Below are positions 24,620-36,399 of a stretch of DNA of 64,000 nt, piece after piece (position 1 is the stretch's first letter; the number at the start of each line of letters is the position of its first letter). Under the pieces are notes generated by a model. It worked only from the letters and a program-made list of their open reading frames with translations, had not been told where the DNA came from and made no database searches. The DNA comes from Epiperipatus broadwayi (Eukaryota; Onychophora; Udeonychophora; Euonychophora; Peripatidae): contig JAQFVV010012419.1 in assembly GCA_028023455.1 (NCBI GenBank), positions 1,622,501 through 1,686,500 of the forward strand, given 5' to 3'. A program made the translations under genes and the position numbers.

Positions 24620-25745
24620 ATCATCATCATTTCCAACTTTTATCTATCCACTGGCAGGAAAAAGGTCTGTAAGTCTAATTCAGTTTCTCTAATTTATAGC
24701 TCTTTACATAATACAAAAATCTTTCCTATTTCATTCCTTCATTTTATAAGTGGTCTTTTTCTAGATCTGTTGCAATATCTTGGGCTCCAATTTAAAACTT
24801 CATCTATTTTCATTTTTTCTAGCAATATGGACAATTCTGTTCTATTCCCATCTCAATTCTTTCAATGTTGTTCATCATGCATGGACATTACAATCTTTTA
24901 TTGTTATTCCTACTGTACATCTTTCCATACTTTGCAAATTAATATTCATGGTAGTGCATTTTTATTAAGGGTCCATGTCTCAGATCCACAGTAAAAACTA
25001 CTCAAACATATATCATATTGTTTTAATGCTGTTATTTTTATTGAAATCACTTCATTTAAATTTAATTCTATAATGTCATCCATTATGCTTCCATCTATAT
25101 TAATAATTTGATGATGATATTTGTAGGAGTTAATTTTTTATTCATGATTATCTAGTTTTTATTTTCTTGTTTGAGGAAAGCTATTGAATCTTACTGCACT
25201 ATTTTTTAGTATATAACTTTATACCCATTTTTTTTACTTTTACATAATAACTGCAAAATTTTCCTGAAACTTTGAAGCATTATTTGTAAAAACAACCACA
25301 TTGTCTACAAAATTAAGATAACAATTAATAAATTCCATTTCCTCTTACCCACTGAGCTTCTCTTTTAACTCACAAAATACTTCTTATAAAACTGCTATAA
25401 AAAGTTTTGGAAATGTAGAAAAAAATCTATGATATATCCTTGTCAATATTAATCTCTTTAGTATCACCAGGTAATGTAATCCCCGCTGTTGTATTTTAAT
25501 AAATATTTTCCAGGATATGATAATATTTTAGTTCTATATCTTGATGACACTTTAATTAATTTAAAATGTTTATAGAACCAAATACCTTTTTACAATCTAT
25601 AATTCCAAAGCCAAATGTTAATTCATGTTCATCAACCTTCCTATAATTCCTCTCAATATATGGATATATGTTCTCCTATGCTGAAATCACATTTGAATGC
25701 AGCTTGTTTTTTGTAGTTGATTAGAATCCATAGTTTGCTATAGAC
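24620..25745 (-). pseudogene. RTE-type LINE fragment, RT and 3' end
   Basis: Reading the minus strand from 25745 down, DSNQLQK and a GFGIIDCKKVFGSI-like segment match the RT region around motif A. LNFVDNVVVFTNNAS (about 25317-25273) is the FADD catalytic box with both aspartates damaged (VDN). YGSETWTLNK (about 24998-24970) and NWSPRYCNRSRKRPL precede a 3' end reading GTTGGAAATGATGATGATGA (near 24645-24620), the usual RTE tail. Several stops and frame changes make it a fossil. Plus-strand ORFs at 24770-24994 are its antisense shadow. The hAT element at 25752 starts right at its 5' edge. Confidence 0.75.
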
Positions 25746-28700
25746 TATAACCAGGGATACCAAGAAAATTATCAAGGGAACAAAACTAATATGTCTCCCT
25801 CACCTATACATAGTCACATAAATCAATAATGTTATAATTGTACATTTATTAATTATATTCAAACATACTTTCAAATATTTTAAAAAGAGGATAGGTACTT
25901 TTTGTAAAAGATAATAAAAGCAATAATACACATTAGTATATAAACAATAATAAAACAATATACATAAGCAATGAATTTAATACAAGATTGATTACAAGCT
26001 CATAACAATATTATAGTTGAAATGTAATGGCATTTATAATCTGCTAAACAAAGGTGATTTCTTAGTCTTTTTCCTAGCAAAATTGTGAATCACGTCATCA
26101 AAATAAAACATTTTTGCAAAATCAGACTCATTACTGAGTCTCACCAATTCTACTAGTTGCCTCTGTGACACAATCCATCTTAGATAATTTTTACAAGCAA
26201 TTGTTAACATAATGTGAGGGTAGACCCATATTTTTGGACAAAGTCCTTTCAGCTTGTATCTTTTCAAGCAAGTCAGTAGCTCCAATCATCTCAGTTGGCC
26301 TTCTCCAAAATTTGCTTCAAGTACAGATGATAAATGACTTATTTACATGTTCTTCACTGATATTGGTGAAATATTGATTTGTCAGTAATTTTGATTTTTT
26401 TTCAATTTATCTTAAGGAACTGATAAGTACTTCCAAAGGAATCTGAAAGTCTCAGAAAAGTTTATTTCATCATTAAAATTAACAGCCAGTTCACCAATAA
26501 CATTATTCAATATCAAATAGAAGACAGACTTTTTGACATTTTTGTTTTGACAAATCTGCTTCTTCTGTAGCACTTTCATCATGCAACCTCTTTTTTTTGC
26601 ATTTTTGCTTCACTCTGAGTTCCAGATATTGTCACTTCTGTGCACAAATTAGAAGCAACATGCTTATCTTTGCTCCACATGCTTTACTACCTGTTCTGAA
26701 GATTTGTCAGTTTTTAAATGAAGCTTTTTAAGTTGGACACTCCAACATCCAGCATTGCATTTCTGGATTTGTTACAGATATCAACTGGAACTAATACTCT
26801 GTACCATACAATAGACATTATCACACAAATGATGTGAAATAAGACAAAGGTTCATAATCTCTATTCTTGTTTTATGCCATTAGGTTCAACTCCAAAAGGT
26901 TTTGACATACTAATTTGATGCCTAGTAGGTGGGTTATAAAGGGTTATATATTTTCAAAAGTCTGCCAATTGTGTGTTAGACATGCTATAAGAGAACGGGT
27001 AATACACTTCTGCAAGATTTCTCATTGCTGTGGGCCAGAACTAAACAAGTTGCAAACAGTTTGTCCTGTTCTAAAATATGTTATGGCTTCAGGAATACAT
27101 TCTGCAGCTTCATTTCCACACAAATTAATGATGTGGAATCCATATGACGAAAATAAAGCCATTTCACATCACTCAAGTATTCTTGTTTGTGCATCTTCAT
27201 ATTTTCCTGCCATGTTGTCTATATTGTCATAGCCCTGTGCATGTCAATCTGAAAGTCCTATATAATGTTCTTTCAATGTTTCTACTATCATATGTGCTAC
27301 TTTATATCCTGTTTTATGGAATATGTCAAAAAACTGTAAAAATCATTTTAAAAGTTCATCTTGGTTTTATGTGGTATTAATTACATAATGCATAAGGAAC
27401 ATTGTTTGTTCAACGTGCAATGAATATGGTGTGGAATCAACAATAACAGCAAAGTACTTTGCAGTTTTTCTGTTCTCCAATGTGTGTTGCTTTACATGTA
27501 AGGAACATTCTGCAATTACTCATTTTGGAGATCAGCACTGCGATAATGTATTTAAAGTCATTCTCTCTTTTCTTGTGACTCTTTAACTTGTAACACATGT
27601 TCTTTTAGAGAGGAAACCCAATGAGACAATAATTCTATGATTCCTGGAAGTCTTCCATTGTCTTTTTCTCCTATGTACTGGGAACTGTGATGCAAAGCAA
27701 ATCCCCATTCAGTGAAGATTTAGTACAACATCAATGATTCATTTCATGATGTTGTACTATTAGACAGATTTTGTTTCAGTTGATGCAATGTCTTTTCCAG
27801 ATGGCAGGTGTCTTTCTACTTGTCACCAAGGCAGACAGCACTGCCTATGACCATTACTTTTCTCATATTATGGGATGCAAATACTTAATTTCCATCACTT
27901 TTTGCTGCTGACCATTTTTTGTTGATAAGAGCATAGACTTAAATGCTGAGTTAATTCTGCAACAAATCTTTATTACAAAATAATTGACAAAATAAGGTTT
28001 GTTTAGCTTCATTCCAGACAAGCTAATCTTGGTCATGTTTTTCATCATTTAAATTCAAAATGTTAGAATAATTTTGGGAAAAACCTGTTTATCTATATAT
28101 TTGGGAAATCTTGAAGGAAAGCCAGTATAATCTTTAATAAATAGTTTTCTCTATCTAATTGAGAAGACACCACTGGTATAAGAAGTCCAATATCAATTCC
28201 AGTATTTGATCTACTCTTTTTTTCACTATGTCTTCTAACCCCAGATTGTGTAGAAAATGATGTACCCTCATCACTGACATTCAATTGTTTCTCTAAATCT
28301 TTAAATTAAGAGTTTTCATGACTTGATGTTTTTTGAAAATCCAAACTGGCCTCATGAGATTCTGACCTTTTAACAGTTTTGCACTGTCTCAAGTTGTTTG
28401 AATTTAAAGTTTTATTTTCGTTAGTTTTACTTGTTTTGCATTTGCATTTAACACCAAATTGAAAAAGAGTTTGTCATCTATTTTTCTTAATCTTATTATG
28501 TTTCTGTTTTTCCTTGCATTTTTGAACTCCAGAGGTTTGAGATGACATTTTATAACCATTCATAAACTAAAATGAAATATAAAATATATTCATAAACAAA
28601 ATGGAACTAAACTTGCAACCTTAAATAAATAAGCAATGAAATTAAAATTCAATAAATTACATAAATAACTGTTCACTGACTGTTCAGATTAATAAAGGTT

Positions 28701-28877
28701 ATCTCAAACACAAAAGTATAGAGTATAAAGTATATATCCAATATTGTTTTTTTTTTAAAAAAATTTGGGTTTTATAAAATTTGTTTAAATTTTCTTTTTC
28801 TTGGACCCCCTTTGAGCTCAATGAACTCTGGAATAATGTACCAGTTGCACTCCTTTTTTCTCAGGCCTGATTATAAC
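25744..28877 (-). mobile_element. hAT-family DNA transposon (ZMYM1-type), 3.1 kb
   Basis: The transposase pseudogene occupies most of 25752-28869. Flanking 8-bp sequences ACTATAAC (25744-25751) and ATTATAAC (28870-28877) match at 7 of 8 bases, the target-duplication length of hAT elements. The ends begin CAGG on both sides (CAGGGATACC, and CAGGCCTGAG read inward), a weak but typical hAT terminus. The element sits immediately upstream of the RTE fragment. Confidence 0.7.
26034..28548 (-). pseudogene. ZMYM1-like hAT transposase, decayed
   Basis: Proteins annotated as zinc finger MYM-type protein 1-like are hAT-derived transposases with a DUF4371-like core and a C-terminal hAT dimerisation region. 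The minus strand starts MSSQTSGVQKCKEKQK at 28548. The central core is recognisable: KTAKYFAVIVDSTPYSLHVEQ (about 27470-27410), then FFDIFHKTGYKVAHM, then AQGYDNIDNMAGKYED (about 27240-27195), then INLCGNEAAECIPEA. The first Asp of the RNase H-like fold is present in VIVDSTP. The C-terminus, KRYKLKGLCPKIW..MLTIA followed by SNESDFAKM..FDDVIHNFARKK, is the dimerisation end, with a deletion where the conserved Ala-Glu-Arg-Ser-Phe motif should be. Multiple stops and frameshifts show inactivity. Plus-strand ORFs at 26915-27380 are antisense shadows. Confidence 0.8.
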
Positions 28878-28958
28878 CAATTATTTAATTATACTAAAAC
28901 AAGTGTAGTTAAATAAAAACGAACTTTTTTTCATATAATGAGTGATCCAGAGCAAAAT

Positions 28959-29388
<430 letters not shown>

Positions 29389-29427
29389 AATTACATCATG
29401 ATGGTTAGTTCTTATATAAACAATAGA

Positions 29428-29520
29428 ATATCAACAATCTGTTGTCAAGGCAACACTCATTTTTTTAATAGTAAATAGAACATAAACATGAGTAATGCTT
29501 TGACAACAGATTATTGATTG
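29428..29520. repeat. small inverted repeat next to the microsatellite
   Basis: Arms reading CAACAATCTGTTGTCAAGGC (from about 29432) and the complement ending GACAACAGATTATTGATTGT (to about 29520) can form a hairpin of about 30 bp with a ~25-bp loop. Confidence 0.7.
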
Positions 29521-29685
29521 TATTAGTTTATTAATGATTTGGTTCACATATAAAAGTAGTTAGCTGTTTGCATTTATGTTATATATATATAACTTGTCAT
29601 ACAATCTATAGCCTTCCCGATTTGCATTCTATAATCTTATAAGCTATTGTTTTAGTAAAGTACCGCCTTACTGATCTCTTTTACT

Positions 29686-30069
29686 AAATAAAACAGGGGT
29701 TCCCAACCTTTTTGCACTTAAGAGCACATTCTATAATACCGGCCACATGGCAGGCACCATTTATTTTTTCAATGTAAATTTATAGTTGGATATTGTTAAT
29801 AATATACATAATGTACAAAAAAATATTTATTTCAAAAATAAAATTTTAACATATAATTAACGTTTATATTTTTACGTTGTAAAAGTGTAGTATGCCCTAC
29901 AATTTGATTACAATGTAATACAATAATTTATAAGAAATTTTAAAAATTAAATTTATTTGTATCAGATAAATAATTTTTTATCATGTTCCGATAGCGGCGG
30001 GCACACATAAAATGGTCTGCAGGCACCATGATGCCCGCGGGCATAGGGTTGGGGACCCCTGAACTGAAA
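29686..30069. mobile_element. non-autonomous hAT-type MITE, CAGGGG ends
   Basis: The insert 29694-30061 starts CAGGGGTTCCCAACC and ends GGTTGGGGACCCCTG, terminal inverted repeats of about 15 bp with one mismatch. Subterminal parts are far richer in G+C than the window (GGCACCATGATGCCCGCGGG). The flanks AAATAAAA and AACTGAAA match at 6 of 8 bases, a plausible decayed 8-bp hAT duplication. The interior is AT-rich with no ORF. The termini are of the Charlie-type hAT class widespread in animals. Confidence 0.85.
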
Positions 30070-30990
30070 ATAACCTCCATTTATCATTTATTGAAATGCT
30101 AAGGACTAGGCCAACTCTACTCATGTTCTGCATTACAAGTCCCCTCAATCAAATAATCTTAAAATGGATAATTTACTAAATCTTTTTGAATGAAGTGAAA
30201 ATTATGGTACTAAAATACTTCTCTCAGTTGCCATCATATACCTAATTTAATACATATATTTAAAGTATTAGACAATTGGAATAAATTGTGCATTCATAAA
30301 GAAAGACTTATAAAAGTTGTAAATCTTTTGTAAACTTTATGTATGCTTAATATATTAAATTATAAAAAACAAAATTATAAATTTTATATCTTGGTTTCAA
30401 TTAAGTTTAAAACTTATATATAAAAAAAACTAATTAAAGTTGTTAATGCAGTTCAATTAAGATTAAATTTAATCACATCTTAAATTTAATCAGAACTGTC
30501 ATTAAACATAATTAAAGAATTATGAAATAAAAAATGAAAAAATAAGAGATAAAGAAATTCCATTTAACATAGGGAATAAATGGTAACATAAGAGGTTTAT
30601 GACAATCTGATGCTGCACTAACTTCAGAAGAAACAGAGAGAGGACAAAAGATTGTTTTTTTTTTTTAATTGGAGATCTCTAATGAACCAATATCTTATTC
30701 TTTAAGGAAACAGAAGGTACTCTGCATTGGGCAACCATTATTTGCTATTCATAGATAACTCTCATATACGAATGTTATTCGACTCACCTATAAAGTCTAT
30801 CAGCAGCCTAAACACAGCACGTGACATTGATAATATTGATTTATTATTTATGATTGATTGGGAAAATTATCATCAGAATGCCATTGAAATTATTGATTGT
30901 TTTCATCTCATAACAATATATATATATATATTCTAATTATTTATATATTTCATTTTTTATAAATTATTTAATATTTTTTATTTACTTTAT
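30070..30990. other. AT-rich sequence without a gene
   Basis: A weak inverted repeat lies at 30440-30510, around GATTAAATTTAATC. A 69-codon plus frame at 30727-30936 has varied composition but no recognisable motif, and I do not call it a gene. Confidence 0.5.
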
Positions 30991-30999
30991 GTCAGTTGT

Positions 31000-31128
31000 T
31001 ACTAATTTCCTTTTTTTCTGAGCCAAAATAATATCTAGTAAAACTGAAATACAGAAAAGATAGTTTTTATAATAACATTTACTTTTAATACTGCCTAGCA
31101 TGCTTTCAATATATTTTTACTATATCGT
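31000..31128. repeat. MITE-like repeat, family copy 2
   Basis: It shares TTCTGAG, AATAATATCT, TACTGCCTAG.ATGCT and TTTCAATATATTTTTACTATAT with both arms of the foldback at 22155-22360. Confidence 0.65.
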
Positions 31129-31129
31129 A

Positions 31130-34100
31130 TTATTTACTGTTTATGTATTTTTAAAATTAATGCATAATATATTCAATGGATGGTTTATTTCTCTCTAGAT
31201 GTAAATAAATTAAATTGTATAAATTTACATATGGTATTTATCACTGAAAATATATTTCATAATAACTTAAAAAAAATATTTACATTTATGTATTACGCAT
31301 TTCATTTTTTGTTTTCGAGTTTTGAGATAATTAATTGTTAAAATCACAACAGGAAATTTCATTTCACCAAGATTTGTTTATCTTTTTACTTTTTATAAAA
31401 GTTTTTTATTTATTAAAAAGCAAATACATTTATAACTATTTTACAGATAGAAAGCAGATGGTGTTTATTGATGGTATTTTATCTGAATCGTTTTTAAGTA
31501 ACTCAAATTGTTCCAATTGACTCTGTTATTGGTCCTCTTACATATATTAGGTTTTACATTTTGTTTACCTTTTTCTGTTTACCAGAGTTTTATTGATGAA
31601 ACTCAGCTTCATTTGAATTTTCACCAAATTTCTTTTAAGTGGGTTTCAGCAATGTTGATTGCGATTTCACAAATTTGATCCCAGTATTCAAAAACCATTG
31701 CTTAAATTTGTATATATCTAAAATTATTACAATTTTACTTGGTCTCAAGAGTTAACTTTGGGAGAATTGAGAACAGGACTTTAGATATAATCCATTTCAT
31801 ACTTATAATTGGTATATAAGCCTGGATTTGCAAATAAATTTTAAAAATAATATTTAATGGGTTAATTCAAATAGTCTATACCAGATATTATATACATATA
31901 TTTTTTTTTTGAAACATATTAATATTTTAGTTTTGTTGAATTATTTATCTATCAATTTTTTCAGTCTTAAGAATTTCAGAGTATTTGGCTATCTTCAAAA
32001 TACATGTTATTTGCATCCACTATTTTAAATTGTGCAATTGGATTAAGAAGCAAGATTACTCTTATTTTATATAATTAATAGAATTTACAAACAAAATATT
32101 CCAGTATATCTCACTTCTAAGTACACTTATTTTAAATGTAATTTGCATGAGCCAGTTTTAAAAGTTGTAGCGTTTACTGAAAACTTCACTTCTAAGGGGA
32201 CATGATTTTATAATATATTTCCACTTCATGTTAGATTTAAGAGTAGCTTATTTTTTTAACATTTGTTTTTATAGGATTTGCTTTAAAAGGAAAAAAATGT
32301 TTTAAATTTTCATATATTTTGAATTTATATATATAAATATTGTAATTTGTTTACAATTATTATGCATTTTCATTTATGCATGCGTTTCCTGAATTTTCAT
32401 ATATTGTTTATCATTCATTTTTAAATTTTTATATAAACTTGTATTTTTAAATTCATGAAAGATTAACTATCATGGCATATTCTGAATGATGTTCATTTTT
32501 ATTTATCAATAAAAACATTATCGATTTACTTATCCGACTATATGATAATTAGTTTTCCATTCTCTGTATCTGACTGTCTGTCTATCTATCCACCTATTTA
32601 TTTATCAATTTATCTATCTATTCATTCACCCATCCATCTAACAATTCAGGTATCCACATATTGATCAATTCCATTTATTTTATATGAATCAACTGCATCT
32701 ATCTATCTACTTATATACATATCTACCATTCTATCTATCTCTATCTGTCTGTCTATGCTTTCCAATTTTGTGAAAATTGCGGCATTTTGTATTTATTTTT
32801 GTACGTAATATTCAAAAATAATGAATGAGAACTGTAGTTCACAATCATCAAATAGATTGAAAATTATTTATAAATATTTTTTGATGTTAATAAAGTTATG
32901 CAGTTAAATGTAGGCAACGCATTAAAGGTTGGATGTGAAGAGATGAAACGTTATATAATAATTTGTTAATGCATTTAAATCTATATTTAAAGTGATTTAA
33001 CATATTTATTTTGTTTTCTATACATTTTTTGGGATTACTTTTAGAATTTATAAATGAAGAATCAAATAATATGCAAATGTTGAAGAACAAATGATAACAA
33101 AGATCAAAGGACTCTATTTTTCCTATTCTCAATTAGAAATCAGGCATAAATCTTCACATTTTGATTTGCATGACTTTTATAACTTCGTGAAACAGATCTT
33201 TTTTTTTTTTACAAATTAAATGTAAATTTTTTATTTTTATATAATACTAAAATAAAATCTAAGGATTTGTCTTAATATAATAATATTTTTTTTCAACTGA
33301 CTGCACATATTTTAAAAATAATTTAAAGACATGTAATAAATATTTAAAAAAAAAATAAGTTCACTTTAATAAATTAGTGACATTAAAAAATAGATATCTG
33401 TTTCAGTATAAATCAGTTTTATTTAATATTATTGTTTAGATATTCTAACAGTTAACAACTTATGCTAATTAAAATTTGCATAAACAAATAACACTCTTCT
33501 ATGCACTCTACGTAATGCAGTATAATATTTTATTATATTCAAATTTCCAAAAATAGTGATAGTTTTGACGTCCTCACAGTGTTCTTCCGAATTGTAACAT
33601 AAACATATAAATATCTTTATTGTAATAAAAGTCAAATACACAAAATAAAACTGTCAGTTATATTTTGAAGTTTAGATATAATAAAATTTGCATTATGTAA
33701 AAGGGATAAAAGAGTATTTATTTTTATTAGTAAATAGGAAAAGTTAATATAAGAAAAAAGGAAAATATCAAATATTTAAATTTTATATATTAATGAATTG
33801 TAAATCTGACTGCTCATACTTAATAAAACTTTGTGAAATAAACCATATTTATTGAAATTGAAGGAAATAATTTTGTATTTTATGCTAAGATAATCATCCT
33901 TAGATACAAACTAATAAATGAAAACATTTGATATTCATATATAAAATCATACAAATAATAATAGCATTTATGTAGTTATTACAGAAATCTGCATAAAATT
34001 AATATTTTACTATAATATCACCATAGTATTAATAAAACATATATAATATATGCTATACTGTTCTATTCTAGAACTGTTCATGGATAGAGAAATAAATAAC

Positions 34101-34890
34101 AGACACCAGTAATGAGATGCTTCTGTTTAGATGTAATGACTTAAGTAAATATAGGTTAAGTATGTAGAGAGAAAGGTATGCTTGAATGCATCACATAATA
34201 TAAACCTGGTCAAAGTTTATTGTAAATTGATGAGATATGTCATTTTTTTTAATTTGCAGATAGAAAGTAAAAACAGAAGCATTTCTAATTGCTTGAAGGA
34301 TTTCATTTATCATTACTCTGGAAAAGCAGAATTATAAATAAATTCATGAAAGTCTAGTGCAAATTCTTATGATAATAATGTCATTGAGCACAATAGAATA
34401 AAACTTGAAATTTTTTAATATATTGATAATAATTCAGTTCAGAAATATACTTCACAGATATTTCTTTAAAAGCAAAAATATGAATTTAGTAAGCATAAAA
34501 ATTTTAAACTTGATGAATTTATAGGCAGTAACAAATCATATTGCAGATGGATGTTTAACGTAGCCAAGTATACATAAATGTTTGATCAAAATTACACCAA
34601 ATTTACAACTCATTCAGACTAGCCAAAGAAAATAAATTCCAAATGCAACCAGTGGTTTCATTCCTACAAGCAGACTTCTCAAGTGTAAAAGTCTACAAGA
34701 TAACAACATATTTATATTAAACCCACTTTTATCCCATACATCCTTAATATTAAAATAACTTTTAAATAAGTTAATAACTTCAGAATCATATATTTTTAAT
34801 AATAAAGATTCTTTTTATTTCCATTTTTTTTCAAACCTTAGCCTCATCAAAACTAATAGTGTAGCCTATACCTACAAAGTTAATGGCTTT
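31130..34890. other. long AT-rich stretch without a gene
   Basis: A degenerate CTAT/CATC-type repeat occupies about 32571-32755. Otherwise the sequence is low-complexity A+T with T-runs (33200) and no element ends. Open frames at 31335 and 32896 are unsupported. Confidence 0.5.
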
Positions 34891-34909
34891 TAGATTATCT
34901 TAATTTTCT

Positions 34910-35560
34910 ATCAGCTATTTTAATGATCTCGGCCTCAGGGTAGCCTTCGAGCATTTCATCATCAGATTTTCAATTATATGGATGGTTGAAGAGTTGGAGT
35001 GTGTAGTAGATTGGAGCCTGCCCATTAAAGTATGAAGATTGTCTATCTTAATATATATCTGAGCACTTATAGTATATATGTGTGGGAGATGATATTCTGG
35101 ACCAACTGATGATTGCTGTTTTAGCATGAAATATGCATATTGGTGATTATTTATCTTTTCAGCATATATGTGCTTGAGTGTATCAGTGTTATTAGATAGA
35201 GTGGAGAGTGATGGGTCATCTGAAAGTCTGTGCTCATATACCCTATATTACATATATAGACACAGGTATATAATAAGCCTGTGTTTCAATTATGCAGTGT
35301 ATTATGGAGAGCATGTGCCAATTTATCTACAAAAATCACATATCACAGATATCAATATAATCAAGCAAAGACAAACATGGAGACTGAATCTAATTTCTTT
35401 GAGCATGTGTCTAAAGTTGGCCACAGCTTTGAATCTACACCTGCCAACACCGTCTGCTCTAAAAGAAATGATGCTAAATGTAAAGTCAAAGACACATGAC
35501 ATTTTGCCAAAAACACACACATAATAAACCAAAAAAGAATCTTGCATCCCTCTTTCAAAA
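34910..35560. other. G+C-richer block, unclassified repeat candidate
   Basis: The block has several overlapping unsupported frames on both strands (up to 118 codons at 35168-35524). On the minus strand CTGATGA (34959-34965) followed by TGAAATGCTC and GAA (34946-34948) resembles the core of a hammerhead motif, as seen near PLE tails in this window. No element boundaries or protein family were recognised. Confidence 0.35.
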
Positions 35561-35654
35561 AAATGTGACTCATTTAAATAAATTTATTTATATCCTTTAT
35601 TTAGATTGTATACGAATCCCCTAATTTGTTTATTTTTTGATAAATATCACAATC

Positions 35655-35732
35655 TTCTCAGACAATTATGGCTCTGAATATGATGACCTGGTAGCTGACA
35701 GTATGCTAAGCATACCATGCTGTTTTGTCAAA
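35655..35732. repeat. partial copy of the 16612 foldback family
   Basis: GACAATTATGGCTCTGAATA and GCATACCATGCTG parallel the right arm at 16693-16752 (GACAATTATAGCTATGATTA and GCATACTATGTTG). The left arm is absent. Confidence 0.6.
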
Positions 35733-36069
35733 AAAGGCTACTCTCTATATACATTTTGTATGTATTTATTTTGAATTAGACTTTCTAAATACATTCAAAT
35801 GTTTGCAATAGCACACAGGGTAGTATTTAACACACCATTTCATGTGGTATTATTCTCCCCTCTTATTCAGGTATTTTTGGCCAAATATTTTAAGGTAATA
35901 CTCTAACCAAGTGAGTGATTCTGCCAAGGGCAACAGCTAATAGAAATTTTATATACTTATCTATGAGAGTCCTCCTAATTTCTTCACTTTTCTAAAAAAA
36001 AGCAATGTTAATTAATGGTTTTGAGACATTATGTATTAACACACTGAATTATTTAAGTGATTCTTTGCT

Positions 36070-36290
36070 ATTAATCATTTCAGCAGCTTTATTAATTTTT
36101 TTTGTAATTTTTCCATTCTTTCTAATATTTTTGTATTTTTCCAATTAATCCCATGTTCGTTGATACATTTATGGTCTACTACTTTCAATATGTCTGTTTT
36201 CTCATTTCTAATTATCAGTTTGTGCTCAGAGAGCAAGTGAAGTCTTATTAAGAGAAAAAACAAATTTTCAAGGTTTTCCAAGTATCAAAT
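36070..36290 (-). pseudogene. Penelope-like element GIY-YIG C-terminal fragment, inverted
   Basis: The minus strand encodes SEHKLIIRNEKTD, then INEHGINWKNTKILERMEKL, which matches the end of PLE GIY-YIG endonucleases (a conserved His, then a Trp/Phe-x-Asn-x-Lys-Ile-Leu segment). It lies head-on against the plus-strand PLE that starts around 36400. Inverted partial copies at PLE ends are a known habit of this class. The piece is short, so alternatives remain. Confidence 0.55.
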
Positions 36291-36399
36291 CTTGCATTTT
36301 AGTGCTAATGTAAAATCCTTTTCTAAAAAATAAATTTACTTTTAAAGACTTCGTAAGTGTTTCTCAAACAGTGGAAAGATTATATTCTAAATTGCATAG

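Noticed and set aside
26915-27380. Plus-strand ORFs of 105 and 78 codons
   Set aside because: Antisense of the hAT transposase pseudogene, which has recognisable family motifs on the minus strand.
32571-32755. Second TATC microsatellite
   Set aside because: Only a degenerate CTAT/CATC-rich patch, too irregular to call an array.
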